From CAVVKW01 sp963761705 (lineage in GTDB: Bacteria > Verrucomicrobiota > Verrucomicrobiia > Chthoniobacterales > JAATET01): a stretch of 64,000 nt of DNA. The DNA is taken from contig CAVXHK010000001.1 of NCBI GenBank assembly GCA_963761705.1, forward strand, positions 992,001-1,056,000, given 5' to 3'. Positions 50,376 to 59,583 of this stretch are shown here, piece by piece (positions within the stretch are counted from its first letter, which is position 1; each line of letters begins with the position of its first letter). The position numbers and the translations under genes are program-made. The notes beneath the pieces are model-generated. The model did not search any database and was not told the origin of the DNA. It saw only the letters and a list, made by a program, of their open reading frames with translations.

Positions 50376-51329
50376 CTAGGCGAGGCGGCGGGCTATCTCG
50401 AGGTAGAGGGGGATGCCGAGGGTGAGGTTGAACGGGAAGGTGAGACCGAGGGAGGCGGTGAGGTAGAGGGCGGGATTGGCCTGGGGGAGGGCGATGCGGA
50501 CGGCGGCGGGGGCGGCGATGTAGGACGCGCTGCCGGACATGGCGCCAAGCACGGTGGCGCCGCCGATTCCGAGTCCGGCGACGGTGCCGAGCCAGACGCC
50601 GAGGGTTCCGTTGACGACGGGGATGACGAGGGCGAGCACGACGAAGAGGGGGCCGGCGGCGCGGACTTCGGGGAGGCGGCGGGCGGCGAGGGTGCCGAGT
50701 TCGACCATGAAGAGGACGAGCGCTCCCTGGAAAAGTGTGACGAAGAACGGCGTCACTTTTTCCATCCGCTCGGGGCCGGAGATCCAGCCGATGATGAGTC
50801 CCCCGACGAGGAGGATGATGCTCTTGCCGGTGAGGACTTCGTGCATGGCCTTCTGCCAGGAACTGCCGGAGGAGCCGCGGAGCTGCACGATCATGAGGGC
50901 GACGACGATTCCGGGGACTTCGAGGATCGCGACGAGGGCGGGGAGAAATCCTTCGGGCGCGGCTCCGGCGGCGTTGGCGAAGCCGACGGCGGCGATGAAA
51001 GTGACGGCGGAGACCGAGCCGTAGTGGGCGGCGAGGGCGGCGGAGTCGGCCATCGGTTGCTTGGCGATGAGGCGGAAGGCGGCGTAGGCGATGAGGGGAG
51101 TGATGATCCCGAGGGCAAAGGTCGCGGCGGCGGGCCAGGCGACTTCGGCGATGGGGGTGGAGCCGAGGGCGATGCCGCCTTTCAGCCCGATGGCGAGGAG
51201 GAGGTAGATCGAGAGGCCGCCGTAGATGGCTTCGGGCAGGTGGAGATCGCTTTTCAGGGTGGTCGCGATCATCCCCAGGAGGAAGGCGAGCAGGATGGGC
51301 GAGAGGAGGTTGTTGATGAGCAAGTCCAC
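50376..51329 (-). CDS. SbtA-type sodium-dependent bicarbonate transporter
   Basis: The 317-residue protein has about ten membrane segments in two inverted halves, starting LLINNLLSPILLAFLLGMIA and including LPEAIYGGLSIYLLLAIGLKGG, ALAAHYGSVSAVTF and GAMSGSASYIAAPAAVRIAL, all SbtA signatures. Members take up bicarbonate with sodium. A PII-like partner gene follows directly. In a likely heterotroph the bicarbonate may serve carboxylases; biotin synthase is the next gene, on the other strand. Confidence 0.85.
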   Translation of the reverse strand: MDLLINNLLSPILLAFLLGMIATTLKSDLHLPEAIYGGLSIYLLLAIGLKGGIALGSTPIAEVAWPAAATFALGIITPLIAYAAFRLIAKQPMADSAALAAHYGSVSAVTFIAAVGFANAAGAAPEGFLPALVAILEVPGIVVALMIVQLRGSSGSSWQKAMHEVLTGKSIILLVGGLIIGWISGPERMEKVTPFFVTLFQGALVLFMVELGTLAARRLPEVRAAGPLFVVLALVIPVVNGTLGVWLGTVAGLGIGGATVLGAMSGSASYIAAPAAVRIALPQANPALYLTASLGLTFPFNLTLGIPLYLEIARRLA

Positions 51330-51525
51330 GGCTGGGGCGGATGGTAGCGGGAATTTTGGTGGTGGGAATTGGGAAGATTGTTTTTGGGTTGGATGCTGGG
51401 GTGGTTTTGGTTTGCGGGGGTGAATGGCTATTGAAGTAAGCGGGGAAGGACTCGCCGCCCTCCCCGGTGAAGGGTCGGGTATTTTGCGGTTTCTTCGGCT
51501 GGGGGGTTGCGATTAACTGCTGCGC
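51330..51525. other. divergent intergenic region with a GC hairpin
   Basis: The 196 bases between the sbtA-like gene and bioB contain CGGGGAAGG...CCTCCCCGG (about 51440-51465), probably one of the dispersed GC-rich repeats. No BirA-type operator or riboswitch is apparent. Confidence 0.4.
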
Positions 51526-52503
51526 ATGGCGACGTTTGCTGCACTGAAAGAGATCTATGACCGTCCGTTTTTTGAGCTGATCGAGTCGGCGCGGGCGGTT
51601 CATCGGCTGAATTGGCCGGAGCGGGAGATGCAGCTTTGCACTTTGCTGAGCGTCAAGACGGGGGGGTGCTCGGAGGATTGTAAATACTGCGCGCAGAGTG
51701 CGCGGTATCAGACCGGGATCGAGCGGGAGACGCTGATGACGGCGGCGGAGGTGATGCCGATCGCGGAGCAGGCGCGGGCAAATGGCTCGACTCGATTTTG
51801 CATGGGGGCGGCTTGGAAGGGGGTGCGCGCGGGGGATCCGAGATTTGAGACGGTGCTCGAGACCATCCGCGAGGTGAGCAAGTTGGGGATGGAGGTGTGC
51901 GTGACGCTGGGGCAGGTCGGGGACCGTGAGGCCGAGCAGCTGCGAGAGGCGGGCGTGACGGCTTACAATCACAACATCGACACGTCGCCGGAGCACTACG
52001 GCAACATCGTGACGACGCACACGTTCCAGGATCGGCTGAACACGATCGGGTCGGTGCAGCGGGCGGGAATGGCGGTTTGTTGCGGGGGGATTCTGGGGAT
52101 GGGGGAGTCGGAGGTGGATCGGTTACGGATGCTGGAGGTGCTGTCGAACTTCGACCCGGTGCCGGAGAGCGTGCCGATCAATTGCTTGATGCCGATGCCG
52201 GGGACGCCACTCGAGGATGCGGTGCCGATCGATCCTTTCGAGTTGGTGCGGTTGATCGCGACGGCGCGGATGACGCTGCCGAAGGCGAAGATCCGGCTGT
52301 CGGCGGGGCGGACGATCCTTTCGCGGGAGGCTCAGGCGTTGTGCTTCTTCGCGGGGGCGAACTCGGTGTTTTACGGGGAGAAGCTTCTCACCGCGGGAAA
52401 TCCGGAGGTGAACGAGGATCTGGATCTCATGCGGGAGCTGGGGTTGACGGCGCAGCGACCGTTCAGCGATGTCGAGCGGCCGCGGGCGATGGCGGGGGCC
52501 TGA
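51526..52503 (+). CDS. bioB: biotin synthase
   Basis: The 325-residue protein has the radical-SAM cluster motif CSEDCKYC (near residue 48), YNHNIDTSPEHYGNI (near 147) and KIRLSAGRTILS (near 255), all diagnostic for BioB, with full length. It inserts sulfur into dethiobiotin using one 4Fe-4S and one 2Fe-2S cluster. No other bio genes are adjacent; it is followed by an rpiB-type gene after 69 bases, apparently unrelated in function. Confidence 0.95.
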   Translation: MATFAALKEIYDRPFFELIESARAVHRLNWPEREMQLCTLLSVKTGGCSEDCKYCAQSARYQTGIERETLMTAAEVMPIAEQARANGSTRFCMGAAWKGVRAGDPRFETVLETIREVSKLGMEVCVTLGQVGDREAEQLREAGVTAYNHNIDTSPEHYGNIVTTHTFQDRLNTIGSVQRAGMAVCCGGILGMGESEVDRLRMLEVLSNFDPVPESVPINCLMPMPGTPLEDAVPIDPFELVRLIATARMTLPKAKIRLSAGRTILSREAQALCFFAGANSVFYGEKLLTAGNPEVNEDLDLMRELGLTAQRPFSDVERPRAMAGA

Positions 52504-52572
52504 TCCAGATTCAAATACGGTTTTTAGGAGAAGGTAACGAACGTAACGGAGAATACAGGGAGAGCTTTTTTG

Positions 52573-53031
52573 ATGAAAATTTCCATTGGATCGGATCACG
52601 CGGGTTTTGTTTACAAAGGTCGGATGATCGAGCACTTGAAGGCCGCGGGGCACGAGGTGGTCGACTTTGGGACGGACTCGGCGAAGTCGACGGATTACCC
52701 GCTGTTCATCATTCCGACGGCGGAGGCTGTGGTGAAGGGGGAGGTTGACCGGGGGATCGTGCTGGGCGGATCGGGGAACGGGGAGGCGATGGCCGCGAAC
52801 AAGGTGAAGGGGGTGCGGTGCGCGCTGTGCTGGAACTCGCAGACGGCGGTGGCTTCGCGGATGCACAATGACTCGAACGTGCTGTCGATCGGGCAGCGAA
52901 TGACGTCAATCGAGATCGCGCTGGAGATCGTGGACATTTGGTTGCGGACGGAGTTTGAGGGTGGGCGGCACCAGGGGCGGATCGATGAGATGTCGCGGTA
53001 TGAGGCGACGGGGGAGTTGCGGAAAAGCTGA
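52573..53031 (+). CDS. rpiB: RpiB/LacA/LacB-family sugar-phosphate isomerase, mycobacterial type
   Basis: The 152-residue protein has the family start KISIGSDHAGF and the segment VLGGSGNGEAMAANKVKGVRCAL. In E. coli RpiB a cysteine in a GTGIG context is the catalytic base. Here the position is occupied as in the mycobacterial enzyme, which uses the glutamate of NGE instead. Ribose 5-phosphate/ribulose 5-phosphate isomerisation is likely. Start at the ATG at 52573; an adjacent TTG precedes it. Confidence 0.88.
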   Translation: MKISIGSDHAGFVYKGRMIEHLKAAGHEVVDFGTDSAKSTDYPLFIIPTAEAVVKGEVDRGIVLGGSGNGEAMAANKVKGVRCALCWNSQTAVASRMHNDSNVLSIGQRMTSIEIALEIVDIWLRTEFEGGRHQGRIDEMSRYEATGELRKS

Positions 53032-53090
53032 AAGCCTCAGGCCGCAAGGGTGGGGGCGTCCTCCCAGAGGTTGGGGCGCGTTTGATTTGA

Positions 53091-55772
53091 GTGATTGAGG
53101 TTCGGTACGGGCGGGGGGTGGAGTTGCCTGACCTCGGGGAGCGGGGGCTTTGGCTGGACCCGCGGGGGCCGCGGGACTTTGCGTTTGTCTCACACGCGCA
53201 CTCGGATCACACGGGGCGGCACGCGGAATCGATCCTAACGGACGGGACTTCGCGGCTGATGCGGGCGCGGTTGGGGGTGCCGGTTGGGGTCGAGCACGTT
53301 TTGGGATGGCGGGAGCGGCGGGCGTTTTCGAATTTTGAGATGACGCTCATCCCGGCGGGGCACGTGCTGGGGAGTGCGCAGTGTCTGATCGATTCGGCGG
53401 CGGGGTCGCTGCTTTACACGGGAGATTTCAAGCTGCGGGCGGGGCTGTCTTCGGAGGTGGCGGAGGCGGTGCCGGCGGACATTCTCATCATGGAGACGAC
53501 GTTTGGGTTGCCGCACTACGTGTTTCCGCCGGCGGAGGAGGTGATCGCGGGGGTGGTAAAGTTCGCCCAGGAAGCGCTGGAGGAGGGGGACGTGCCGGTG
53601 TTGTTGGGATATTCGTTGGGAAAGGCGCAGGAGATCCTGACGGCATTGTCGACGGCGGGCGTCCCGATCATGCTGCACGGGGCGGTGTGGAAAATGACGC
53701 GGGTTTACGAGGGGCTCGGCATCTCGTTCCCGGAATACCGGAAATACGAGGCGGGAGCGGTGGCTGGTCACGCGCTGATCTGTCCGCCGAACGTGAATGG
53801 ATCGGCGATGTTGCGGAAAATCCGGAACCGGCGGGTGGCGATGTTGTCGGGCTGGGCGATGAATCCGGGGGCAAAGTTTCGGTATCAGGCGGACGCGGCG
53901 TTTCCGCTATCGGATCATGCCGGGTATGATGATCTGCTGCGGCACGTGAGGGCGGTGGGACCGAAGCGGGTGCTGACGTTGCACGGGTACGCGCGGGAAT
54001 TTGCGGCGGATCTGCGCGAGCTGGGGGTGGAGGCTTGGGCGCTGACGGGGGATAATCAGCTGGAGCTGGGTATCGCGCGGGGCGTGACGGTGAGTTTCGA
54101 ACGGAAGGAGACGACGGGAACGAAGGGTGAGAAGAAGACGGAGGGATTTGGATTGTTTACGGAGGTCTGTGAGGGGATCGGGCGGACGACGGGAAAGTTA
54201 GAGAAGGTGCGGATCTTGCGGGAGTATTTTTCTGGGCTGGAGGATTCGGAGCTGCGGGTGGCGGCGGTTTGGTTGACCGGGAATGCATTTTCGCGGGTTG
54301 CGAACCGGGCGGTGCGGGTCGGGTGGGCGGTGATCCGGCGGGCGGTGCTGGCGGTGTCGGGGTTGTCGCCGGGGGACTTCTCGGCGATCTCGAAGCGGTG
54401 GAATGACATCGGGCTGACGACCGCGGAGGCGTTGGGGGGGCGGGATGCGGAAGGGTCGCCGTCGATCGGAGAGGTCGGAGAGTTTTTCCAGAAGCTTGAA
54501 GACGCTCGGGGGCCGGTTGTGAAGGGGAGTTTGCTCGAGGAGATGCTGCGGCGGATTTCGGCCGGGGAGGCGAAGGTGTTGGTGACGATTCTCACGGGCG
54601 AGCTGCGGATCGGGTTGAAGGAGGGGCTCGTCGAGGAGGCGGTGGCGGAGGCTTTCGGGGTCGAGGGAGCGGCGGTGCGGGAAGCAAATATGCTGTTGGG
54701 TGACTTGGGGGAGACGGCTTTGCGGGCGCGGGCTCGGACGCTGGAGGCGGTCGAGTTGCGTCCGTTTCGACCGATGAAGGCGATGCTGGCGAGCCCGGAG
54801 CCGGACGCCGAGGCGGTGTGGGGGCGGCTGGGTGGGGGCGGCTCGGTCTGGCTGGAAGACAAGCTGGACGGGATCCGGGCGCAGGTACACGTGGCGGGAG
54901 GGGAGTGCCGCATTTTTTCCCGAGAGCTGAAAGAGGTGACGGCGACCTTCCCGGAGATCGCGGCGGAGGCGGTGGGGTTGGGTCGGGAGTTCGTGCTGGA
55001 TGGCGAGATGCTGGCTTGGCAGGACGGGCGGCCGCTGGGGTTTTTCGAATTGCAGCGACGGCTGGGGCGCAAGGAGCGGGATCTGTTCATGGCGAACGAG
55101 GTGCCGGTCTCGTTCGTGGCGTTCGACGTGCTCTGGGCGGAGGGGCGGTCGGTTTTTCGGGAAAAGCTGACGGAGCGACGGCGGGTGCTGGAGGGGCTGG
55201 GACTGGCGGGGGCTTTGAGCGCGGTGCCGTTGGCGAGCGCTGCGTCGGCGGAGGAGATCGACGTGGCTTTTGACGCGGCGCGGGCGCGGGGGAACGAGGG
55301 ACTCATCGCGAAAGACCCGGTGAGCGCGTATTCGCCCGGTCGGCGGGGATTGGCTTGGATCAAGTTGAAGAAGGCGTTCGCGACGTTGGACTGCGTGATC
55401 GTCGCGGCTGAATATGGCCACGGGAAACGCGTCGGGGTGTTGAGCGACTACACGTTCGCCGTGCGGGACGCGAAGGGCGCTCTGTTGAACATTGGGAAGG
55501 CCTACAGCGGCCTCACGGACGTGGAGATTGCCGATCTCACGGAGGAGTTGCTGGGACTTGTGCTGCGGCAGCGGGGGCGGGTCTACGACGTGGAGCCGAA
55601 GGTCGTGTTGGAGATTGCGTTCGATTCGATCAACGAAAGCGACCGGCACGCGAGTGGATTGGCGATGCGGTTTCCGCGGATCAAGGGGATCCGGCGGGAC
55701 AAGGGGGTCGACGGGATCGACAGCGTGGCGTCGGCGCGAAGGTTGGTTGCGCGGCCTAGCGGTCCTGGATGA
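53091..55772 (+). CDS. fusion of ligase-associated MBL exonuclease and ATP-dependent DNA ligase
   Basis: The 893-residue protein begins with a beta-CASP metallo-beta-lactamase domain (VSHAHSDHTG near residue 33, IPAGHVLGSAQ near 87, TGDF near 105; to about residue 335), as in the ligase-associated DNA-damage-response exonuclease. After a linker (about 340-365) comes an ATP-dependent DNA ligase with N-terminal region, the nucleotidyl lysine in LEDKLDGIRA (Lys591), FLDGE-type motif FVLDGEML and a C-terminal OB-fold. These two are usually separate neighbouring genes; here they are one chain. Start is GTG at 53091. No Lhr helicase or PdeM partner gene is in the window, but a photolyase is 0.9 kb on. 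Confidence 0.88.
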   Translation: MIEVRYGRGVELPDLGERGLWLDPRGPRDFAFVSHAHSDHTGRHAESILTDGTSRLMRARLGVPVGVEHVLGWRERRAFSNFEMTLIPAGHVLGSAQCLIDSAAGSLLYTGDFKLRAGLSSEVAEAVPADILIMETTFGLPHYVFPPAEEVIAGVVKFAQEALEEGDVPVLLGYSLGKAQEILTALSTAGVPIMLHGAVWKMTRVYEGLGISFPEYRKYEAGAVAGHALICPPNVNGSAMLRKIRNRRVAMLSGWAMNPGAKFRYQADAAFPLSDHAGYDDLLRHVRAVGPKRVLTLHGYAREFAADLRELGVEAWALTGDNQLELGIARGVTVSFERKETTGTKGEKKTEGFGLFTEVCEGIGRTTGKLEKVRILREYFSGLEDSELRVAAVWLTGNAFSRVANRAVRVGWAVIRRAVLAVSGLSPGDFSAISKRWNDIGLTTAEALGGRDAEGSPSIGEVGEFFQKLEDARGPVVKGSLLEEMLRRISAGEAKVLVTILTGELRIGLKEGLVEEAVAEAFGVEGAAVREANMLLGDLGETALRARARTLEAVELRPFRPMKAMLASPEPDAEAVWGRLGGGGSVWLEDKLDGIRAQVHVAGGECRIFSRELKEVTATFPEIAAEAVGLGREFVLDGEMLAWQDGRPLGFFELQRRLGRKERDLFMANEVPVSFVAFDVLWAEGRSVFREKLTERRRVLEGLGLAGALSAVPLASAASAEEIDVAFDAARARGNEGLIAKDPVSAYSPGRRGLAWIKLKKAFATLDCVIVAAEYGHGKRVGVLSDYTFAVRDAKGALLNIGKAYSGLTDVEIADLTEELLGLVLRQRGRVYDVEPKVVLEIAFDSINESDRHASGLAMRFPRIKGIRRDKGVDGIDSVASARRLVARPSGPG

Positions 55773-56532
55773 AGTCGGTCGCGGCGACGGTGGCGGCGAC
55801 GGCGTTTTGGAGGAGGTCGCGGGCGAGGGCTTCGAGGGTCAGGTTGGGAGAGGCGACGACGAGAAAGATCGCGAGGATGGCGAGGTTGAGGACGTAGATA
55901 ATGGTGAGGGAGAAAAAGGTGCCGCCGTATTGGAGGTCGGATTGGCCTTTGGGAATCATCCAGAGAGTGAAGCTGAGGTGGAAGGCCCACGTGGCTCCGA
56001 TGAGCATGAAGAGGACCGGGCGGAACGGGGTCATGTCGAAGGCGAGGCCGAGGCCGCCGTAGAGGGCGATGACGAGGAGGCTGTAGATCGGGAAGAAGTA
56101 GGGGGCGAGGGCGATCCAGGTATTGATGCGGTCGGTGAGAATGTGGCCGCCGCGCTCGGTGACTTCGAACTGGCTGACTTTGCCGCCCATGCACCAGACC
56201 CAGATGGCGTGGGTGAGTTCGTGGCCGAAGACGTAGATGAGGGTGGGGTGGGGGAGGGCGAGGAAGGTGACGATCCAGAGGATGAGGCCGAGGGAAAAGA
56301 ACCAGAATTCCTCGGTGGCCCAGAAGGCCTCGTGCACGGTGGCGCGGGCGAAGGCGGTGAAGAAGGTCTGGGTGAGGATGAGCGCGGGGGGAAGGAGGAA
56401 GAGACCGACGAGAAACTTGACCCAGCGGGTCGGGACGGTGTCGGGGAGGGCGGGGGTGAGGGAGGTGCGGAGCTTGGTCCTCTTGGAGCGTGGCTTGGCG
56501 CGGGGGGAGGGGCGTTTTTTGGACGCGGGCAT
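55756..56532 (-). CDS. membrane metalloprotease-like protein with HExxH
   Basis: The 258-residue protein has a basic start, about six membrane segments and the zinc motif HELTH inside YVFGHELTHAIWVWCMG (near residue 106). A later helix SDLQYGGTFFSLTIIY may hold the third ligand. This resembles site-2-protease or DUF3267-like families. The substrate is unknown. It overlaps the end of the ligase gene by 17 bases, tail to tail, and is divergent from the photolyase gene. Confidence 0.7.
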   Translation of the reverse strand: MPASKKRPSPRAKPRSKRTKLRTSLTPALPDTVPTRWVKFLVGLFLLPPALILTQTFFTAFARATVHEAFWATEEFWFFSLGLILWIVTFLALPHPTLIYVFGHELTHAIWVWCMGGKVSQFEVTERGGHILTDRINTWIALAPYFFPIYSLLVIALYGGLGLAFDMTPFRPVLFMLIGATWAFHLSFTLWMIPKGQSDLQYGGTFFSLTIIYVLNLAILAIFLVVASPNLTLEALARDLLQNAVAATVAATDFIQDR

Positions 56533-56574
56533 CGGTTGTTTGTATCGCGCCTTTCCGGCAATCGCGAGTGCGGA

Positions 56575-56622
56575 GCTGGCAGCTCCGCACGGCGGGCTGG
56601 AAGCCCGCGCTCCCCGTCGGGT
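56575..56622. repeat. GC-rich hairpin repeat upstream of the photolyase gene
   Basis: Contains GGAGCTGGCAGCTCC-type and GGCGGGCTGGAAGCCCGCGC pairs followed by TCCCC. It is the same family as the repeats at 42531-42553 and 47439-47461. Confidence 0.7.
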
Positions 56623-56633
56623 AAGGTTGCCGA

Positions 56634-58031
56634 ATGAAGACGATCGTTCACTGGTTTCGGCGGGATTTGCGGATTACGGACAACACGTCGCTGGCGGCGG
56701 CTTCGGGGGATGGGGACTCGGTGGTGGCGGTTTACGTGCTGAGCGATTGGACGGGGTCGCACGGATGGACGGGGCCGCACCGGCAGGAGTTTTTGGGCGG
56801 GTCGCTGGAGGCGCTCGCCGGGAATTTGCGGTCGATCGGGAGCACGTTGACGTTGCGGTGCGGCGAGCAGGTGCGGGAATTGGTGGGGCTGGCGAGGGAG
56901 GTGGGGGCGGCGGCCATTTACACGAACCGAGATCCGGATCCGTTCGGGCGGGGGCTGGAGGCGCGGCTCGGGAAGGCGTTGGGTGAGGAGGGGATCGAGT
57001 TGAAGCTTTTTCAGGATCACTGCGTTCACGAGCGGGACGAGGTGCTCACCGGGAGCGACGAGCCGTATAAGGTCTACACGCCGTATTCGAGGGCTTGGCG
57101 GAAGCTGGAGAAACGAAAGGCGGCGGGGCGGCTGCGGAAGCTGGATTCGCCGAATAACGTGAAGAGTCTGGATCTCCCTTCGCTGGCGCATTGGGGACTG
57201 AAGGCGAATGGGAACATCATCGAGCCGGGCGAGAAGGCGGCTCGGGGGCGGTTGACGGCTTGGGTGAACGGGGGGATCGGCGCATACGATCAGACGCGGA
57301 ACACGCCGTCGGGAGACACGACTTCGCGGTTGTCGCAGGATCTGCGTTGGGGGCTGCTTTCGGTGCGCGAGGTCTACGAGCGGGCGGCTGACCGGGCGGA
57401 GAGCCTCGGGGCGTCGGGGCGGAAGGGGGCGGAGACCTACGTGAACGAGCTGATCTGGCGGGAGTTTTACCAGGCGGTGCTGTGGCATTGGCCGAAGGTG
57501 TTGGCGGAGGATTTCAATCCGCGATACGGCGGCGTGAAGTGGCCCGGAAAGGACGCGGACTTCGAGAAATGGAAGGCGGGCGAGACGGGGTTTCCGATCG
57601 TGGACGCGGCGATGCGGCAGTTGGCGGCGACGGGGTTCATGCACAACCGGTGCCGGATGATCACGGCGATGTTCCTGACGAAGGACCTGCACGTGCACTG
57701 GCGGAAGGGGGAGAGCTATTTCATGCAGCAGCTCACGGACGGCGAGATCGCGAGCAACAACGGGGGCTGGCAGTGGAGCGCGGGGACGGGCGCGGACGCG
57801 GCACCGTATTTTCGGATTCAGAATCCTTGGACACAGGGCGAGCGTTTCGACGGGAAAGGGGAATACGTGAAGGAATGGGTGCCGGAGCTGAGGGGCGTGG
57901 ACGCGAAGCGGTTCTTTGGGCCGCCGGAGGGTGGGGAGTCGCTGGTGACGGGGTATCCGGCTCCGATGGTGGATCACTCGGTGGAGCGGGGACGGACGCT
58001 GGAGTTGTTCAAGGCGGGGAAGACGGAGTGA
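56634..58031 (+). CDS. phrB: deoxyribodipyrimidine photolyase
   Basis: The 465-residue protein opens IVHWFRRDLRITDNTSL, standard for the class I CPD photolyase/cryptochrome family. It has the FAD-binding region with ELIWREFYQAVLWHWP, PIVDAAMRQL, NRCRMITAMFLTKDL and WQWSAGTGADAAPYFRIQNP. Length is right for a single-cofactor-domain bacterial enzyme. It repairs UV-induced pyrimidine dimers using light. A GC-rich repeat ends about 12 bases before its ATG. Confidence 0.95.
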   Translation: MKTIVHWFRRDLRITDNTSLAAASGDGDSVVAVYVLSDWTGSHGWTGPHRQEFLGGSLEALAGNLRSIGSTLTLRCGEQVRELVGLAREVGAAAIYTNRDPDPFGRGLEARLGKALGEEGIELKLFQDHCVHERDEVLTGSDEPYKVYTPYSRAWRKLEKRKAAGRLRKLDSPNNVKSLDLPSLAHWGLKANGNIIEPGEKAARGRLTAWVNGGIGAYDQTRNTPSGDTTSRLSQDLRWGLLSVREVYERAADRAESLGASGRKGAETYVNELIWREFYQAVLWHWPKVLAEDFNPRYGGVKWPGKDADFEKWKAGETGFPIVDAAMRQLAATGFMHNRCRMITAMFLTKDLHVHWRKGESYFMQQLTDGEIASNNGGWQWSAGTGADAAPYFRIQNPWTQGERFDGKGEYVKEWVPELRGVDAKRFFGPPEGGESLVTGYPAPMVDHSVERGRTLELFKAGKTE

Positions 58032-58167
58032 ATTTGGACCGGCTGGCTTGGTCCGGTCGCACCTCGAGCGAAAGTCGGCTCGGCGGGAGCCTCGCCCTCC
58101 CGGGGGGTGGCTGGTGGTTGTGAGGCGGGCCGCTCCGGAGAGGGGGGCGTCGGGGGAGACAATTTCC

Positions 58168-59409
58168 TCACGGGGCGGCGAAGAGGCAGATGAGTTGGGT
58201 GCGGCTGGCGACGCGGAGTTTGCAAAAAACGGATCGGAGCTCGGACTTGATCGTTGGCAGGCTCCGGCCGAGGATGTCGGCGATTTCCTGATTGGTGTTT
58301 CCGCTGCGGACGTGACCGACGACGTCGCGCTCGGCGGGGGTCAACCTGGCGAGGACGTTGATGGCGTGATGACTCCCGGAGGAAGACGGCCCGGCTCTGG
58401 GCGTTTCAATTTCGATCTGAAGCGTGGGGGCACCGAATTTTGTGTTGGCGGGCGGGTTGACCGTGACGGTCGCGCGTTGGCCACAGCCGGTCGTGGTCTC
58501 GTAGCGAAGGATGCGTTTGGGGCGCTTGACCTCATTGAGCAGAGCGATCCAGTCCCGGCGGGCGCGTTGGCATACCGATTGGAGTTCCGTTGGCAGGTCC
58601 GCGGCCTGACAGGGCGAGCTGGGCGCGAGGTGCGGCTGGTTGCGCCAGCGATCGCAGGCGTCGCGAGCGGCCCGATTGACGGTGACGATCTGGAGATTCC
58701 AGTCGAGGACGATGAGAGGGATGGGGAGTCGGCCGACGGCGCTGCGGAGGCCACGGTTGGTGTCGATCTCGGTCTCGCGGTCGCGGATCCGGTGCCAGTC
58801 TTCGGAGAGATCCTCGTGGACGGACGCCAGTCGGACCTCGTCGATCGGCTGGAAATCGCCGGCGGCTTCGCTCCGGGAAAGGCAGATGAGCGCGTCGATC
58901 TCGCGCGGGTCGGTCGTCGAGGGAATGATGAGCGCCAGGAGGTGGCGTCGGCTCAGGGCGATTCGCGTCTGGCGCGGGTTTGGCGGAAGATTCCGAGCGT
59001 GTTTCCTGAGCGGAACGGTTGCGTCGCCGCGGAGAATTTTCCGGCGGGGCTGTTTAAGCCATTGAGCGGAGAGAGCGGCGGTCTCGAGCGCGGTCCAGGG
59101 CGGACAATCGAAGTCGCCTCCGCGGGCGTCGACTATCTGATTGAGTGGACCGCCGGGCAGCCGATAGCAAATGAACCCACAGCAAAACGGAGCCATCTGA
59201 CCGGCGAGCGAAAAGGCGCCGCGGCAATACGCGGCGAGCGTCGTGGCTTTGCTGAGGCGGAGCTTTTTCTCCACCGCCGCGTGGTGAAATTCGATCGTCG
59301 CGTCGATTGCGCGGGTTGAGAAGGGCGTTGGGTCGGCGAACGGCGGGAGATCGAGCGGGATGCGGTCAAGCCGGGGTCGCTTCGTCGGAGGTGGGAGCGC
59401 TGCAGTCAT
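58168..59409 (-). CDS. LuxR-family transcriptional regulator
   Basis: The 413-residue protein ends with a LuxR/GerE helix-turn-helix (LTPAERDVVGHVRSGNTNQE then IADILGRSLPTIKSELRSVF, about residues 345-405). The N-terminal 330 residues have no clear domain; a GAF/PAS-like sensor part is likely, with a PAS-type segment around LIVLDWNLQIVTVNRAARDA (near 233). It is divergent from the NsrR-like gene with 174 bases between. The signal is unknown. A partial gene at 63533 may be a relative. Confidence 0.8.
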   Translation of the reverse strand: MTAALPPPTKRPRLDRIPLDLPPFADPTPFSTRAIDATIEFHHAAVEKKLRLSKATTLAAYCRGAFSLAGQMAPFCCGFICYRLPGGPLNQIVDARGGDFDCPPWTALETAALSAQWLKQPRRKILRGDATVPLRKHARNLPPNPRQTRIALSRRHLLALIIPSTTDPREIDALICLSRSEAAGDFQPIDEVRLASVHEDLSEDWHRIRDRETEIDTNRGLRSAVGRLPIPLIVLDWNLQIVTVNRAARDACDRWRNQPHLAPSSPCQAADLPTELQSVCQRARRDWIALLNEVKRPKRILRYETTTGCGQRATVTVNPPANTKFGAPTLQIEIETPRAGPSSSGSHHAINVLARLTPAERDVVGHVRSGNTNQEIADILGRSLPTIKSELRSVFCKLRVASRTQLICLFAAP

Positions 59410-59492
59410 GGTGGAATCGGGATGTTGGTTGGAGTCCGGCCTTGTCGCCGCCGGAACAGGTATTCTGGAAACCTAAAACGAGTCAATTGAAA

Positions 59493-59509
59493 AGGTAAAA
59501 TAAATACCT
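59493..59509. promoter_or_regulatory. palindrome upstream of the Rrf2 gene, candidate operator
   Basis: AGGTAAAATAAATACCT is an inverted repeat with a 7-base AT-rich centre, embedded in AT-rich DNA unlike its surroundings. NsrR/IscR-type regulators bind AT-rich palindromes of this sort (for NsrR, two ATTT-AAAT-centred half sites). It lies 75 bases upstream of the NsrR-like gene and would suit autoregulation or control of the divergent LuxR gene. Confidence 0.5.
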
Positions 59510-59583
59510 GTTTATATCCGGGAGGTTGGCTAAGGTGTTATCGAATGGAAAGTTCCGGCCCAGCCAGGGCTGGTGGAAAATTT

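Noticed and set aside
50071..52020. Minus-strand 649-codon frame
   Set aside because: Only the last 100 codons (SbtB type) are real; the rest is an out-of-frame reading of sbtA and antisense to bioB.
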